Assembly (NCBI GenBank): GCA_022702705.1
Contig: CM040428.1
Location: 96,172,805 to 96,236,804 of the forward strand
Length of the DNA: 64,000 nt
Origin: Papilionanthe hookeriana x Papilionanthe teres
Taxonomy: Eukaryota > Streptophyta > Magnoliopsida > Asparagales > Orchidaceae
Reading direction: 5' to 3'
This document shows positions 22,237 to 34,217 of the stretch, in pieces (the first letter of the stretch is position 1; the number at the start of each line of letters is the position of its first letter). The notes under the pieces are model-generated. The model saw only the letters and a program-made list of their open reading frames with translations, was not told where the DNA came from and made no database searches. A program made the position numbers and the translations under genes.

Positions 22237-24963
22237 ATGGAAATGGAAAACTTTCAAGATAATAACTTAGAAAATCATCATACTTCATTGAGGGATTGTG
22301 AAAATCCTACGACAGATGAAATTCACTCAAGTATACAAAACCCTGTCGTAGAAGCTGACTCGATTGAAATAAATCCTGAGATTATCCAACTTGTGCAGAA
22401 AAACCAGTTTGGGGGAACTCCTTTGGAGGATCCTTATTTACACTTATCTAGTTTTCTAGAGCTTTGTGCAACATTTCATTATAACAGTATTTCAGACGAT
22501 GCTGTTAGGCTAAGGCTTTTTCCTTTCTCACTAAGTGATAAGGCTAAAATATGGTTATACTCATTAGCACATGGCTCTATTAAAAATTGGGAGGAGTTAA
22601 CTCAGAAATTCCTAGCTAAGTAGTTTCCACCTTCAAGGACTACTAAACTTAGAAACGATATTATCTCATTTTATCAATATGAAGGAGAAACAATATACGA
22701 AACCTGGGAAAGATTTAAGGAACTCCTAAGAAAGTGTCCACATCATGCTCTGCCCAATTGGTTAATCATTCAAAAATTTTATAATGGGTTAGTAGGATCC
22801 CTTAGGTCTATAATTGATGCTACTGCTGGTGGTTCATTAATGTCAAAATCATTTAATGAAGCGTATGCATTAATTGAAAAAATGGCTACAAATGAATTTC
22901 AATGGCCCTCTACAAGGGTAAATCATAAAAATGTAGCTAGTGTTCATGATACAGATGCGATTACAATTCTTACTTCTCAGGATGCCGCAATATCAAGGAA
23001 GTTGGACCAATTTGGAATGAACCAGCCTCAATTTACTCCTGTAAGTGAGAAAAGTTCATTAGGGAATATGATTGATTCTAACTTATCATATGAAACTTTA
23101 AATACCACAAACAACCTATATTCTAACTTTTACAACCCAAGTTGGGAGAATCATCCTAAATTTAACTGGAATCATACTACTGATGGTGAAAACCAAAAAT
23201 GGGAAAATATTCATGCAACTCCTAATGGAAGTTGGAATAATCAGGGGAACACAAACTATAGACCTTCATATCCACCAGACTTTAACAATGATCAACAATT
23301 TGAGGATAAGGAGATTTCTATGGAAGAAGTGGTATTGAAAATGGGAAACCAATTGTAAAGTCAAAATGCTGCGATTATAAACATAGAGAATCAATTGGAA
23401 CAAATTGTTAATTCACAAAGCAATAGACCCCAAGGAACACTTCCTAGCAACATTGAGATCAACCCTAAAGAGAACACTAATGAACAAGTAGAAGCTGTCC
23501 ATTTAAAAAGTGGAAGAGAGATAGAGGAAGTAGTTAAAAAAGAGAAAAAAGTTGTGAGAGACACAAAGGAAACTAAAAGACCCGAAGAACATGTTTCTAA
23601 GGATCTAGAAAAATTAATATCTCCAACTAAAATCAATTTAGAAAGACCACCACCTCCATTTCCTCAAAGACTTAAATAGTATGAGTTGGATAAGAAATTT
23701 TCAAAGTTCATGAAAGTACTTAAGAAGTTAACGATAAATATTCCTTTCACTGAAGCTTTGGAACAGATGCCAAGTTATGCAAAGTTTATGAAGGAGATAT
23801 TAAACAATAAAAGGAAATTTGGGGATTATGAGACAGTTGCACTAAATGAGGAGTGCAGCGCTATACTTCATAAAAATTTTCCTCGGAAACTTAACGATCC
23901 TTGTAGCTTTACAATTCCTTGTGCAATTGGAAAAATATTATGTGGAAAAGCTTTATGTGATTTAGGAGTGAGCATTAATGTGATGCCTCTATCTATATTT
24001 AGAAGGATAGGTTTAGTCGATATTTCTCCCACTACTGTAACCCTTATGTTAGCTGATCGATCTATAATTTATCCAAAAGGAGTTATAGAAGACGTGCTTG
24101 TCAAAGTGGATAAATTTATCTTTCCTATGGACTTTATTGTATTAGATATGGAGGAAGATAAAGAAATTCCAATTATTTTAGGGAGACCTTTCCTTGTTAC
24201 TGGACAAGCTATGATAGATGTGCAAAAAGGAAAGTTGACTATGAATATTAATGACCAGGAAGTAACTTATGATGTATTAAAGACTATGAAACATCCATAC
24301 GAGAAAATTGATGATTGTTTTTGGATGGATGAAATTGATTATCTAAATAAAAACCATTTCCAAGAAAGTTTTGAGAGTAAGATAACAGATGAGGTCGGAA
24401 TGGATTTTCATGATGATTCAAAAATGTTATTTAAAGAAGACTGTATGTATGTTCAAGAGAGGTGTGAAATGATGGACGTCACTGAAAATAGTAAACTTTT
24501 AATTCCATCTGTTGAAAAGTCTCATGAACTTAAGATGGATGTAACCCATATAATTTTAAAGCCTACCTATTTAGGGAATTCATCTACACAACCAGTCTTT
24601 ATATCTTTGGATTCGACTCAATCACAAGAAAAACCTGAGTTGAATGATGAACATGATAAAATTATTGAACTAAGACTTGGAAGAGAATTTGAGGATATAT
24701 TTCAAAAGAACTTTGAGTTGAGAAAAGAGGATAAGGATATTGGAAGACCATTGGAAGAAATTCCTAAGGAATTAAAAAAACCTATTTCCTCAACTATGAT
24801 AGATCCTCCATCATTTAATAATTATAAATGGGAAGAATTAGAAGATAATTTGAAACAGAAGAGTAACACAGAGGATATCGATCCGAATCCGAATTATCTA
24901 AGGAGAATCCGATCCAAAATTTGGGAGATATTGAAGTATCTTATAAAGATCCATTTCTTATAA
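22237..24963 (+). pseudogene. A1 gag-protease polyprotein, three premature stops
   Basis: One frame of 909 codons holds capsid and protease and is interrupted by TAG at 22621, TAA at 23356 and TAG at 23677. The capsid core (about codons 40-250) has LRLFPFSLSDKAKIW, FLAK-stop-FPPS and the downstream KELLRKCPHHALP; an Asn-rich linker and the KPPPPFPQRL-type motif (RPPPPFPQRLK) follow. I see no CCHC knuckle. Protease begins at about 23900 with SFTIPCAIGK; its active site is CDLGVS (D-L-G rather than D-S/T-G), followed by FIFPMDFIVLDMEED and ILGRPFLVTG. After about 24340 comes an acidic tail of unknown role. The stops at 23356 and 23677 sit where relatives have Gln. As it stands it could make only a truncated capsid. 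Confidence 0.92.
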
Positions 24964-25193
24964 ATTTCAAGGATGATATTAATATGCAAATTCATCAAAT
25001 CAATAGAAGAATATTGGATCTAGAAAGAAATATGAGGAATAATTATATAAATCAAACTGAATATGAAGAGCTAAATGAAAAATTAAAATTTGAGGATTTT
25101 ATAGAAATCCCTGAATCTGGAAATGATTGGGTGCTTGACCGAGGATTACTTAATTGGAATTTTGATCCAGGTGGAATCATTTGTCGGGCCTGA
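24921..25193 (+). pseudogene. A1 out-of-frame tail after protease
   Basis: A 90-codon frame overlapping the end of the gag-protease frame, rich in charged residues (QINRRILDLERNMRNN) and possibly coiled. It ends just before the GGGAGGCAACCC hairpin. A single frameshift near 24920-24960 could join it to the upstream frame. It may be the end of the polyprotein left after loss of RT-integrase, or filler sequence. I do not recognise a domain. Confidence 0.45.
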
Positions 25194-25214
25194 GACGTTA
25201 AAACTGAGTGCTAT

Positions 25215-25230
25215 ATGGGAGGCAACCCAT
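25215..25230 (+). other. Conserved ATGGG-AGGCAA-CCCAT hairpin after the coding region
   Basis: A 5-bp stem with a 6-nt loop, 22 nt after the last stop. The motif TGGGAGGCAACCCA is, from general knowledge, typical of the sequence just after pol in Athila/Tat-type elements, and it marks the expected 3' end of the coding region. Confidence 0.6.
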
Positions 25231-27120
25231 AGTTATCAGTGTACTTTGATTTAGTGTGCTTGAGACTCATGATTGTTTATGTTTATGTTTTGAGTTTGCT
25301 TTAGTGCGGATCAGATTTGTGAGGTTATGCCTTGGTCTTGACTAAATTTGTATATGATTTCTGGTGGTAGTAGGCTGACGAGTCTGTTATAACTCAATTC
25401 TCAACTGGAGCTGAGCATTTCCTTAAAGCATGTAGAGTTTAGACTTGGACCACTCTATGTCAACTCTGTTACTTCCTTTAACTGACTTTGTTTTCACTAA
25501 GTAAGGTCGCAAACTTATTTAGTAAACAAAATATAGATGAACTGCACTACTTTTATTAATACACCCACGTTATTAGTGTAGTTTCATCTGTTAGAAATTG
25601 AAAGTAAGGAGGGAAAATGTGAGTAGAAAAGGAGATCAAATTAACCTCAATTGATATTTGTGTATGAATCTGCAAGTCTAGATATTTTAGTTTGTGTGTT
25701 CGTATTGTGTTTGTGTTACAACAATTTAGAGATTTGAAGAACTCTTAAATATATTTTCCCATGCCGATGTTTGTCATGCTTATTTAACCTTTCTTTAATT
25801 TAATTTTATTCTACCATGTTAGTTTAGATTTACTTTCTATTGCAAATTATTCTATCTTGATGAATACATGTAGATGTTATTGATAGACAATTGTGGTAGA
25901 TAGAATTTCTGAACTATTTTTCTTCCTGCTTATATTTTACATGTTGAATACTTATACATATTCAAATTCAAGTTTGGGGGTAGGAAGAAAATATATATTT
26001 TAAAGTTAGTATACTTTCTTTATAGTTTAATATTATTGTACGCATGTTTTAGGCTAGATTTACCTTCTCCTGCAATCATTCTATCCTGATTATGCATGTG
26101 TTTAAATTTTATTGGATGTTGTAGTAGTTAGTAGATTTAACTTCTATGTTTCTTCCTCCTACATTTTATGGAATTAATTGCAAAATATTTTTAAAAAATT
26201 CAAGTTTGGGGGGGAATGAAAAACAATTTTCAAAAACTTAAATTTTATTTGTCCTCAAAACTGCTATAAATAAATTTGATTTTGATTGAAAAATAATTAT
26301 GTGTATGAAGTTATATTAAGGAAATAAAATATTGAATATAGAAATAAGTAAGAGAATTTAGTTAAAATTTTTAGTAGTGTTGAAAAATTTAAAGTTAAAT
26401 TTTTCTTAGTGAAGAAATGATAAATATTGTGTAACTATCTTTAGTAAGAAAAGTTGTATTTTTGGAAAAATAAAAGGATTAGACTTTTGTTTTCAATATT
26501 TTAATTTCTTTTATTGAAAATTAATTTTCAAAACTGTTATTATATTTCTAAGTAAAAGATATATGTCTACCTTATGCTTTAAGAAAGGAAGGGTGGAATT
26601 CAAAATTATTAAAGGCCTATCCAGATATAGTAATCCTTGCCTTAAAAAAAAAAAAGAAAGAAAAGGAAAAGAAAAAGAAAAAGAAAAATAAAAGGAAAAA
26701 AGATTATATTATGTGAAAAAGGAAGGAGAAGCTTGAGGATTAAAAGGCCTAATCAAAAATTGGTTCAACACCTGAGCTTTTTAAAGTATAAGATTTAAGA
26801 AAATCTTAAGCTTTAAAATATAATATAGTTAGTATAATTATTTTTAATAAGAATTTTTAAGTAAAAAAAATAAAAGGCCAAACCCCTATATTTTGAAAAA
26901 TTTACAAGCATTTCTGAATTAGATAGCAACACATATTTTCATACTCTTTCATCTAAGAGATTTCTAAACTTTAAATTGGTCTCATTTAATAAATTTTTTT
27001 TTTAAATTGGACTACTATATTTCTAGAACAAAATTTTAGAAACTCCTAAAGAAACTCATACAAATGATTTGCTTATGTGGTTTTTAATGATTATAGTGTT
27101 ACTTGAGGACAAGTAACGTT
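25231..27120 (+). other. A1 3' untranslated region
   Basis: About 1.9 kb without a gene. It holds two PPT-like motifs, CAAGTTTGGGGG (25970-25981) and CAAGTTTGGGGGGG (26201-26214), an A/G-rich simple repeat (26643-26702), and near the end ACTTGAGGACAAGTAACGTT, which leads into the PPT. Confidence 0.7.
26643..26702 (+). repeat. A/G-rich simple repeat
   Basis: AAAAAG and AAAGGA runs, almost pure purine, inside the A1 3' UTR. Confidence 0.9.
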
Positions 27121-27136
27121 TAAGTTTGGGAGATTT
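27121..27136 (+). promoter_or_regulatory. A1 polypurine tract
   Basis: TAAGTTTGGGAGATTT directly before the TG of the 3' LTR. The T runs make it imperfect, but position and the AAGTTTGGG core fit the lineage. Confidence 0.7.
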
Positions 27137-29401
27137 TGATCTATGAAAAAAAGTATCTATTTTTAGTGTTCATTTCATGCCCACTTTATGCACATTTTAA
27201 AAGATATTACACTTTAAAGGAAAGAATTTTGCATATTTTTTCTTCAAGTATAAAAATATGATTTTAGAGAAAATGAAGCAAAAACTACAATTTTGAGCCA
27301 AAAGTAAGCAAAGAAGAAAATTCTAACTAGATACATATCGATATGTCTTTCTATGTTTAATATCTTTTATATTTCTCACATGTTTTTGAATGAAATTATA
27401 CTTTTGAGAAAGGTTGTTTTTATATTTATCTTGTAGGTGAAGATGTTAGGAACGCAACGCAACTGAAATGGGGCGAAACAGAGTTGAAACAGAGCCAAAC
27501 GGAGCAAAACAGTGGAGACAGGGTGGCGCCTAGGCGCGAAACCCGGCGCCTAGGCACCAAACCCGGCGTCCAGGCGCCAGTGACGATGAGAAAACGGCGC
27601 CTCGGCGCCAGAATCATGGCCTAGGCGCCAGAATCATCCAGAAACGGTTATTGTACGGGATTTTGACGACTTTGGGAGTTATTTTGACGGTGTTAAGTAG
27701 TTTCTAGACCTTCTAGAAGCCTGGAAGTTATTCCTAATATAAAACATGTGATACAATGAATCTAGAGACATTGGAGCGGTTTAAATCATGAAGAGGTGCG
27801 ACCCAAAGTGAAGGGTGCGACTGTTCGGGCACGGAGTCCGGCGCCTAGGCGCCAGAGTTGGTTTCTAGAAGATTCATTGAATTTGGACATGTTTTGAAGA
27901 GGTGCCTTAAGGCAACCCTTGAAGCCTATAAGTAGGAGGCCACTCCTTCAGAGAAAATCGCACCCTATAGTCTCTTTCTTTCCCCTTAGTCATTTTAGTC
28001 ATTTAGAGTTATGAAGATGTAGATTTTTACATCTTATGGAGAGATTGGTGAGGAATTTTGAGATATTTATGTAAGGGATGTATGAGCGTCGCATGGATCA
28101 GTGGGAAACCTTAGAGGAGAGATCTTCTTCCTTCTTTCAGAAGGAAAAAGCTAAGTATTGTGTTCTTCATTCTCTTGTAATTGTTGTAAACACTTTCTAG
28201 TGGATTTCCTTTGTTTTAAACCAAGTTTTGTGTCGTGAATTATCCATGTTTCGTAAGTGATTTCCTTTACTCTTTCTTTTAATATGAAGTAGTGGCATGC
28301 GTAGGAAAATCATTTTTATGATAGCACTATCTATTAGATGCTTCTAGGTGACAGATAGTTGCATAAATATAATATAATACTAATGAAATAAGTTCCTTGT
28401 TGACACTTAATTTATTATATAGTTCTATCAATTCTTTTACTTCTTATGTCATTATTTTCATTTACTTTTATTTTGTAATGAAATAGATGCATGTTTAGGA
28501 ATTAAGATTTGCTTAGATATTCTCTTATTAAATTATGGTGATGATATTCATACTGGATCTTCATTTACTTTACAAATTGATCACTTGTATTGTTAAAACC
28601 TGTTGAAGAATTCTGAGACCTAGAAGGAGATGAACTCTTAACTAGTAGATATCACATGAATCCTTGGGTAGTCGAAGGCCATGTGCTGGCTATTCAAGGT
28701 GAAGTGAAAATAAATAGGAAGATAAGATTTAAAGGGCGTAGAATTGATAAGTTTTTAGAGTGACAGACTAAATTCTTATAATTTGATTTATAGATAAGGA
28801 AAGGGTCACTAGTAGGGCCGACCATAGCCACCCTTTGACATCAAGTAATGTGAGCCTAGATTAACCCATTGTACTAATAAAACATCCTTAACCGATCTAT
28901 AGATTAGCCAATGTTCTTTATGCCTGGACCAATGGGTAAAGAATAGGAATGCTTCTATTTGGCACAACTACATTAATTTTAAGCATATCTTTCTTACACA
29001 TTATCTATGTAATTGCAAGAGAAATCTAATTTTTAATATCTCGATATTCTCCATACCAATTTATCCATAAGTTATCTTTTTATTAAGAACTTTATTTAGG
29101 ATTATTTATTAGAAAACCTTTTTAATTGACATTCCAAATTTAGGCCTTATAGAAATAGACTGGAATTAGCCTAAAGGATTTCTTACCTCGCTTCTCTGTG
29201 GGATCGATACTGGGGTTATAAAAGAAAACCCTATATTACATGAAACGATACGTATACTTGCGTAGTACCCCTAGTGTGTAAAATATTTTCTAAAATTTCA
29301 CAGCATTTTAATTTTATACACTAGCCGCTATTTATAAATTAGGTCAAGTTTTTGGCCATCTTTTGGAAGCGAATATTACTGTGTTATTGCAGATCGGGTC
29401 A
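27137..29401 (+). repeat. A1 3' LTR
   Basis: Direct repeat of 19637-21935 with scattered substitutions. It is 34 bp shorter overall, largely because the second GGCGCC cluster has lost units. It ends CGGGTCA, followed by the ATGTC duplication. Confidence 0.95.
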
Positions 29402-29406
29402 ATGTC
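29402..29406. repeat. Target-site duplication of A1, right copy (ATGTC)
   Basis: Exact partner of 19632-19636. Confidence 0.95.
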
Positions 29407-32400
29407 TTATACTACTTCTTAGAAGATGTCAAATGCCAATTTGTCAGTTTTGAAATGGAATGCCATGAGACTTATGTCCTATCTCAAAAGAGAGCAGTAG
29501 ATGTCAAATGTCGGTATGTCGGTTTTGAGAAGGAATGCTTGGAGACTTATATCCCATCTCGAAGAGAAAGCTAGAGGAAAAAACATAATCCATATTAGGA
29601 AGATTTCATATAGCAAGTAAGAATAGATTTCAGATTCCATTTAAGGAGGTCTTATACTTTGTCTCAGAGATGTCAATGTCAGACTCTTGTTTCATAAGGA
29701 TGGAATACCATAATTTCGTGTCGGAAAAGGTCTTATATGAAATAATTGGGGAGGGAGTAGGTACAATACTATCTCTCAGAAATGTCAGATGTCTATATGT
29801 CAATTTTGGGAAGGAATGCTAGGCGACTTATATCCTTTTTTAAAGAATAAGCTAAGGGATTGCAATATTTTCTTGTCAGGAAGGGTCTTATATCCAATAA
29901 ATAGGGAGAGAGTGGATGCCATACCATCTCTCAAAAGATTCAGATGTTGATATGTTGATTTTAAGAAGGAATGCTGTGCGACTTATATTCTTTCTCAAAG
30001 GAAAAACTAAAGGAATTCCATATTTTCATTTTAGGAAGGTTCTTATATCCAAAATCTAGGGAGAGAGTGGCTGCCATACCATCTCTCAGAAATGTCAGAT
30101 GTCAACATGATGATTTTAAGATGGAATGTTATGCGACTTATATCCTTTCTTAAAGAAAAGCTAAAAGAATGCCATATTTCTGTGGCAGGAAAGGTCTTAT
30201 ATCTATTAACTGGAGAGAGAGTGGGTGTCATACCATTTCTTGGAGATGTCATGTGTTGATATGTCAATTTTAAGAAGGAGTGTTATGCGATTTATATCCT
30301 TTCTCAAAGAAAGAGCTAAAGGAATGTCATATTTAAGTGTCAGGAAAGGTCTTATACCAATAACTTGAGAGAGTGGGTGTCATGCCATCTCTCGGAAATG
30401 TGAGATGTTGATATGTCGATTTTGAAAAGGAATGTTATACGACTTATATCCTTTCTCAAAGAAAGAGCTAAAGGAATTCCATATTTTCATGCCAAGAAAG
30501 ATCTTATATTCAATAGCTTGAAAGAGAGTGGGTGTCATACCATCTCTCAGAAATGTCAGCTATCGATATGTCGATTTTGAGAAGGAATGCTATGTGACTT
30601 ATAACCTTTCTCAAAGAAAGAGCTACAGGAATGCCACATTTCCGAGTCAGGAAAGTTCTTACATCTAATAACTGGAGAGAGAGTGGATGTCATACCATCT
30701 CTCGAAAATGTAAGATGTCGATATGTCAATTTTGAGAATGAATGATATGCGACTAATATCCTTTCTGAAAGAATGAGCTAAAGTAATGTTAAATAACCAT
30801 GTCAGGAAGTGTTGTATATCTAGTAGCAAGAAAGAAAATTAATGTCATATTCCATTTAAGGAGATCTTATACCATTTCTCTGAAATTTCAAATGTCGGTA
30901 TTGTCGTTTTTGGAAAGGAACACTAGGAGACTGATATCCTTTTCCAAAGAAGTGCTAAATGAAAGACATAATTTCGTCTCAGAAAGGTCTTATATCCAGT
31001 AGCAATAAAGAAAATGAATTTCATATTCCATTAAAGGAGGTCTTATATCATTTCTCTGAAATGTCAAGTGTCGATTTTGTTAATTTTGGAAAGGAACGCT
31101 AGGAGACTGATATCCTTTTCCAAAGAAGTGCTAAAGGAAAGCCATAAATCCGTGTCATGAAGGTCTTATATGCACTAGAAAAAAAAATGGATGCCATATT
31201 CCATTAAAGGAGGTCTTGTACCATTTCTCTGAAATGTCAAATGTCGGTATTTTCAGTTTTGGAAAGGAAAGCTAGGAGACTGATATCCTTTTATGAAGAT
31301 GAGCTAAAAGAAAGCCATAATTCCATGTCTGGAAGGTCGTATGTCCAGTAGCAAGAAAGAAAATGGATGTCATATTCCATTAAAGGTGGTCTTATGTCAT
31401 TTCTCTGAAATGTCAAATATTGGTATTGTCAGCTTTGGAAAGGAAAGCTAGGAGACTGATATTCTTTTCCAAAGAAGTGCTAAAGGAAAGCCATAATTCC
31501 GTGTCAGGAAGGTCTTATATCCAGTAGCAAGAAAGGTATTCAATTAAAGGTGGTCTTATACCATTTCTCTGAAATTTCAAATGTCGGTATTGTCGGTTTT
31601 GGAAAGGAATGCTAAGAGACAGATATCCTTTTCCAAATAAGTGCTAACGTAATGCCATAATTCCGTGTTATGAAGGTCTTATATCCAATAGAAAAATAGA
31701 CAATGGATGCCATATTCCATTAAAGGAGATCTTATACTGTTTCTCTGAAATGTCAAACGTTGGTATTATCAATTTTGGAAAGGAATGCTAGGAGACTGAT
31801 ATCCATTTCCAAAGAAGTGTTAAAGGAAAGCCATAATTCTATGTCTGGAAGGTCTTATATCCAGTAGAAAGAAAGAAAATGGATGTCATATTCCATTAAA
31901 GAATGTCTTATACCATTTCACTGAAATGTCAAATGTCGGTAGTGTTAATTTTAGAAAGGAATGCTAAGAGACTGATATCTTTTTTCAATGAAATGTTAAA
32001 GGAATGCAATAAGTTCATGTCATGAAGGTCTTATATCTAGTAGCAAGAAAGAAAATGGATGTCATATTCCATTAATGGAGGTCTTACACCCTTTCTCCGA
32101 TATGTCAAATGTCGGTATTGTCGGTTTTGGAAAGGAACGCTGGGAGACTGATATCCTTTTACAAAGAAGTGCTAAAGGAAAGCCATAATTCAGTGTCAGG
32201 AAGGTCTTATATCCAGTAGTAAGAAAGAAAATAGATGTTATATTCCATTAAAGGAGGTCTTATACCATTTCTTTGAATTGTCAAATGTCGGTATTGTCAA
32301 TTTTGGAAAGGAACACTAGGAGTCTGATATCCTTTTTCAAAGAAGTGCTAAAGGAAAGCCATAATTCTGTGTCAGAAGGTCTTATTTTCAGTAGTAAGAA

Positions 32401-32600
32401 AGTAAATGGATGACATATTCCATTAACGGAAGTCTTATACCATTTCTCCAAAATGTCAAATATCGATTTTGTCAATTTTGGGAAGGAATGCTTGGAGACT
32501 TATATCCAAACCCAAAAAAAAGAGACAAAAAGAATATCATAGCTCCATGTCAGGAGGATCTTACATCCTATAGTAGAAGAGAATGTGTAGAAAAAAACAT
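29402..32600 (-). repeat. T1 3'-region tandem repeat, part 2 (about 154 and 176 bp units)
   Basis: From about 29785 to 30850 units are about 154 bp (landmark GAAATGTCAGATGTC near 29785, 30086, 30395, 30549, 30702). From about 30880 to 32500 they are about 176 bp (landmark TGAAATGTCAAATGTCGG near 30880, 31055, 31231, 31410, 31569, 31745, 31921, 32097, 32272, 32447). A unit carries GGTCTTATATCCAGTAGCAA, CCATTAAAGGAGGTC and GAGACTGATATCC blocks. Small frames in it are not genes. Tat/Ogre elements are known to carry such repeats between pol and PPT. Confidence 0.92.
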
Positions 32601-32851
32601 AGAGTTGCTGAATTGTTCTGAATTCTTAATGTTTGTTGGGCTCAAGTCTCCCAAAAGAAATTACTTTTGCCAATATTTGTCATTTTAGTTTGTGAGAGGA
32701 TTAAAAATTAATTTTATGTTGTTTCATGAGGTTGAGCCTGATGTCATTTTTGTTTTTGTCGTTTGTTCCCCACTTTACAATACAAGTCATTCATTTTTAT
32801 TTATGTCACATAATTATTATTTTAATATCGCTCACTGATTGGGGGGTATTA
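32601..32851 (-). other. T1 spacer between tandem repeats and integrase remnant
   Basis: About 250 bp of AT-rich sequence with GATTGGGGGGTATTA on the plus strand near 32839. Nothing else is recognisable. Confidence 0.4.
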
Positions 32852-33350
32852 TTATTTCTCTTTGGGAATCGATTGGCTCATAAGATCCCCTAAATATGAC
32901 TTTTTAACAACATATGAGCCCCTCCATGTTGGTTCGCATTTCCCACCAATTTTGCGATGAGGAAGGATAGGTTTTCGGAGAGTCAAGACTAGGTTTCCAA
33001 TTTGAAATGCCCTTGGAAGAACTAATTTGTCGTGGGCCCGTACCATTTTTTTGGTAAAATCCCAAATATTGTTGAGCTTTTAAGCGTTAGTTTTATAAAT
33101 TATTGAGCTCTTCATGTTTCAATTTCGCATCTTCTTATTCTATTATTTTTTTTGCCAGTGCTATTCAGAGTGAAGGCTGTTGTACTTTAGGTGGAAGCAC
33201 AACTTCATACCCATATATTAGAGTAGATGGTGTCGACCGTATCAGTATGTGGTACGGTAGGCCCATAAAGCTTTCATTAACGTCTCGTGACATTGTCTTG
33301 GACTGCTAGTTGACATTTCTTTATCACCGGCTTTTCCAAAGTTGTTCAGA
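32852..33350 (-). pseudogene. T1 integrase C-terminal remnant
   Basis: This is the end of a Ty3/gypsy integrase, the enzyme that joins element DNA to the host chromosome. Reading down from 33350, the end of the catalytic core is visible as ETLMKALWAYRTTY, then a stop or frameshift, then STPSTLIYGYEVVLPP in another frame. The frame 33046-32852 holds the C-terminal domain: MVRAHDKLVLPRAFQIGNLV and KIGGKCEPTWRGSYVVKK. The WAYRTTYRT...YG.E.VLP and PxWEGPYVV patterns are typical of Tat-lineage integrases. The DDE residues lie upstream and are not visible. The gene is dead and 5'-truncated. It fixes T1 as minus-strand. Confidence 0.85.
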
Positions 33351-34217
33351 TTGTCTTTGAGAGATCATTTTGAATAGAGATTGGAGTTGGATCTTATAAC
33401 CATTGAAATATATGACTTCAGGGTAGAATTTCCATTAGTTGCCAATAAGATAGCTCTTTTACCTTAGCTCCCTCTTTTTGGGTCTAGGCAGATTCCAAAA
33501 TTTTGATGTGATCAAAACATTTTTTTATTTTCTAATGATATTTTTGAGCCAATTATTAGCCAACCAAAAGACAAGATAACTTAATTTTCTTCTGAATATA
33601 ATATTGGAAGAGTTTTCTTAAGACTGTTTTTCAAGTTTTATCAATTAGGGGATAATTTGGACACCAATTTTTGATTTCATGCCCACCTTAAGCTTCTTCT
33701 CAGAGAATTACTATGTCTGGTGGAGCATATTTTAATGATTTTGAATGTCTGAATTCAAACACCAATTTTTTATTTCATGCTCACCTCAAGCTTCTTTCAA
33801 AGAGTTACTATATCTGGTGAAGCATATTTCTTTTAAATATTTTGAATTTCTGAATTTAAACAAAAATTTTTAATTTCATGCTCACCTCAACCTTCCTCTC
33901 AGAGAAATACTATATCTGGTGGAGCATATTTTAAGGACTTTGAATGTTCAAACTCTCTCAATTTAAAATTATTAAATATTTCTTAAGGCAAATTCTAAAA
34001 TTTTCTAACTCATTCAAAAGCTAGGACCCAATCACATGGCAGAAGACTAATAAGCTCATGATATCTCGAGTCAATTACTCATATTTTGATCACACTATTT
34101 TATTTTGAAATTATCTTAGTACCTAGTCAGAATATTAAGGTAAAGGACCCAGTTATTAAGGAATTAATTTCATTTCCTTTTGAAATCATAGGTTATTTTA
34201 TTAAAGTGCTGGAATTT
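33351..34217 (-). other. T1 internal region, unresolved
   Basis: About 870 bp between the integrase remnant and two weak frames. It contains three variants of TTTTTTATTTCATGCTCACCTCAAGCTTC, here named only as a block (near 33660, 33755, 33860), spaced about 100 bp, each followed by a TATCTGGTGGAGCATATTTT variant, so it is a short diverged tandem repeat. No RT is seen. Confidence 0.5.

Larger units (their letters stand above)
19637..29401 (+). mobile_element. A1: Athila-like gag-protease element without RT or integrase
   Basis: A complete insertion of 9,765 bp with TG...CA LTRs (2,299 and 2,265 bp), perfect 5-bp target duplications (ATGTC), a tRNA-Asp-type PBS, a gag-protease frame, and a PPT before the 3' LTR. 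The internal region is only 5.2 kb. Protease is followed by an acidic tail and then by the GGGAGGCAACCC hairpin normally found after the end of pol, so RT, RNase H and integrase appear to have been deleted. It must have depended on enzymes from a relative. The two LTRs differ by scattered substitutions and one repeat contraction, so the insertion is not very recent but is younger than T1. Confidence 0.93.

Noticed and set aside
22621..23679. Programmed stop-codon readthrough in A1 gag
   Set aside because: Three stops of two kinds (TAG, TAA), two at expected Gln codons, and no conserved readthrough context; decay is simpler.
32410..32688. 92-codon plus frame at the end of the 176-bp repeats
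   Set aside because: Runs through tandem-repeat DNA and is not kept in neighbouring units.
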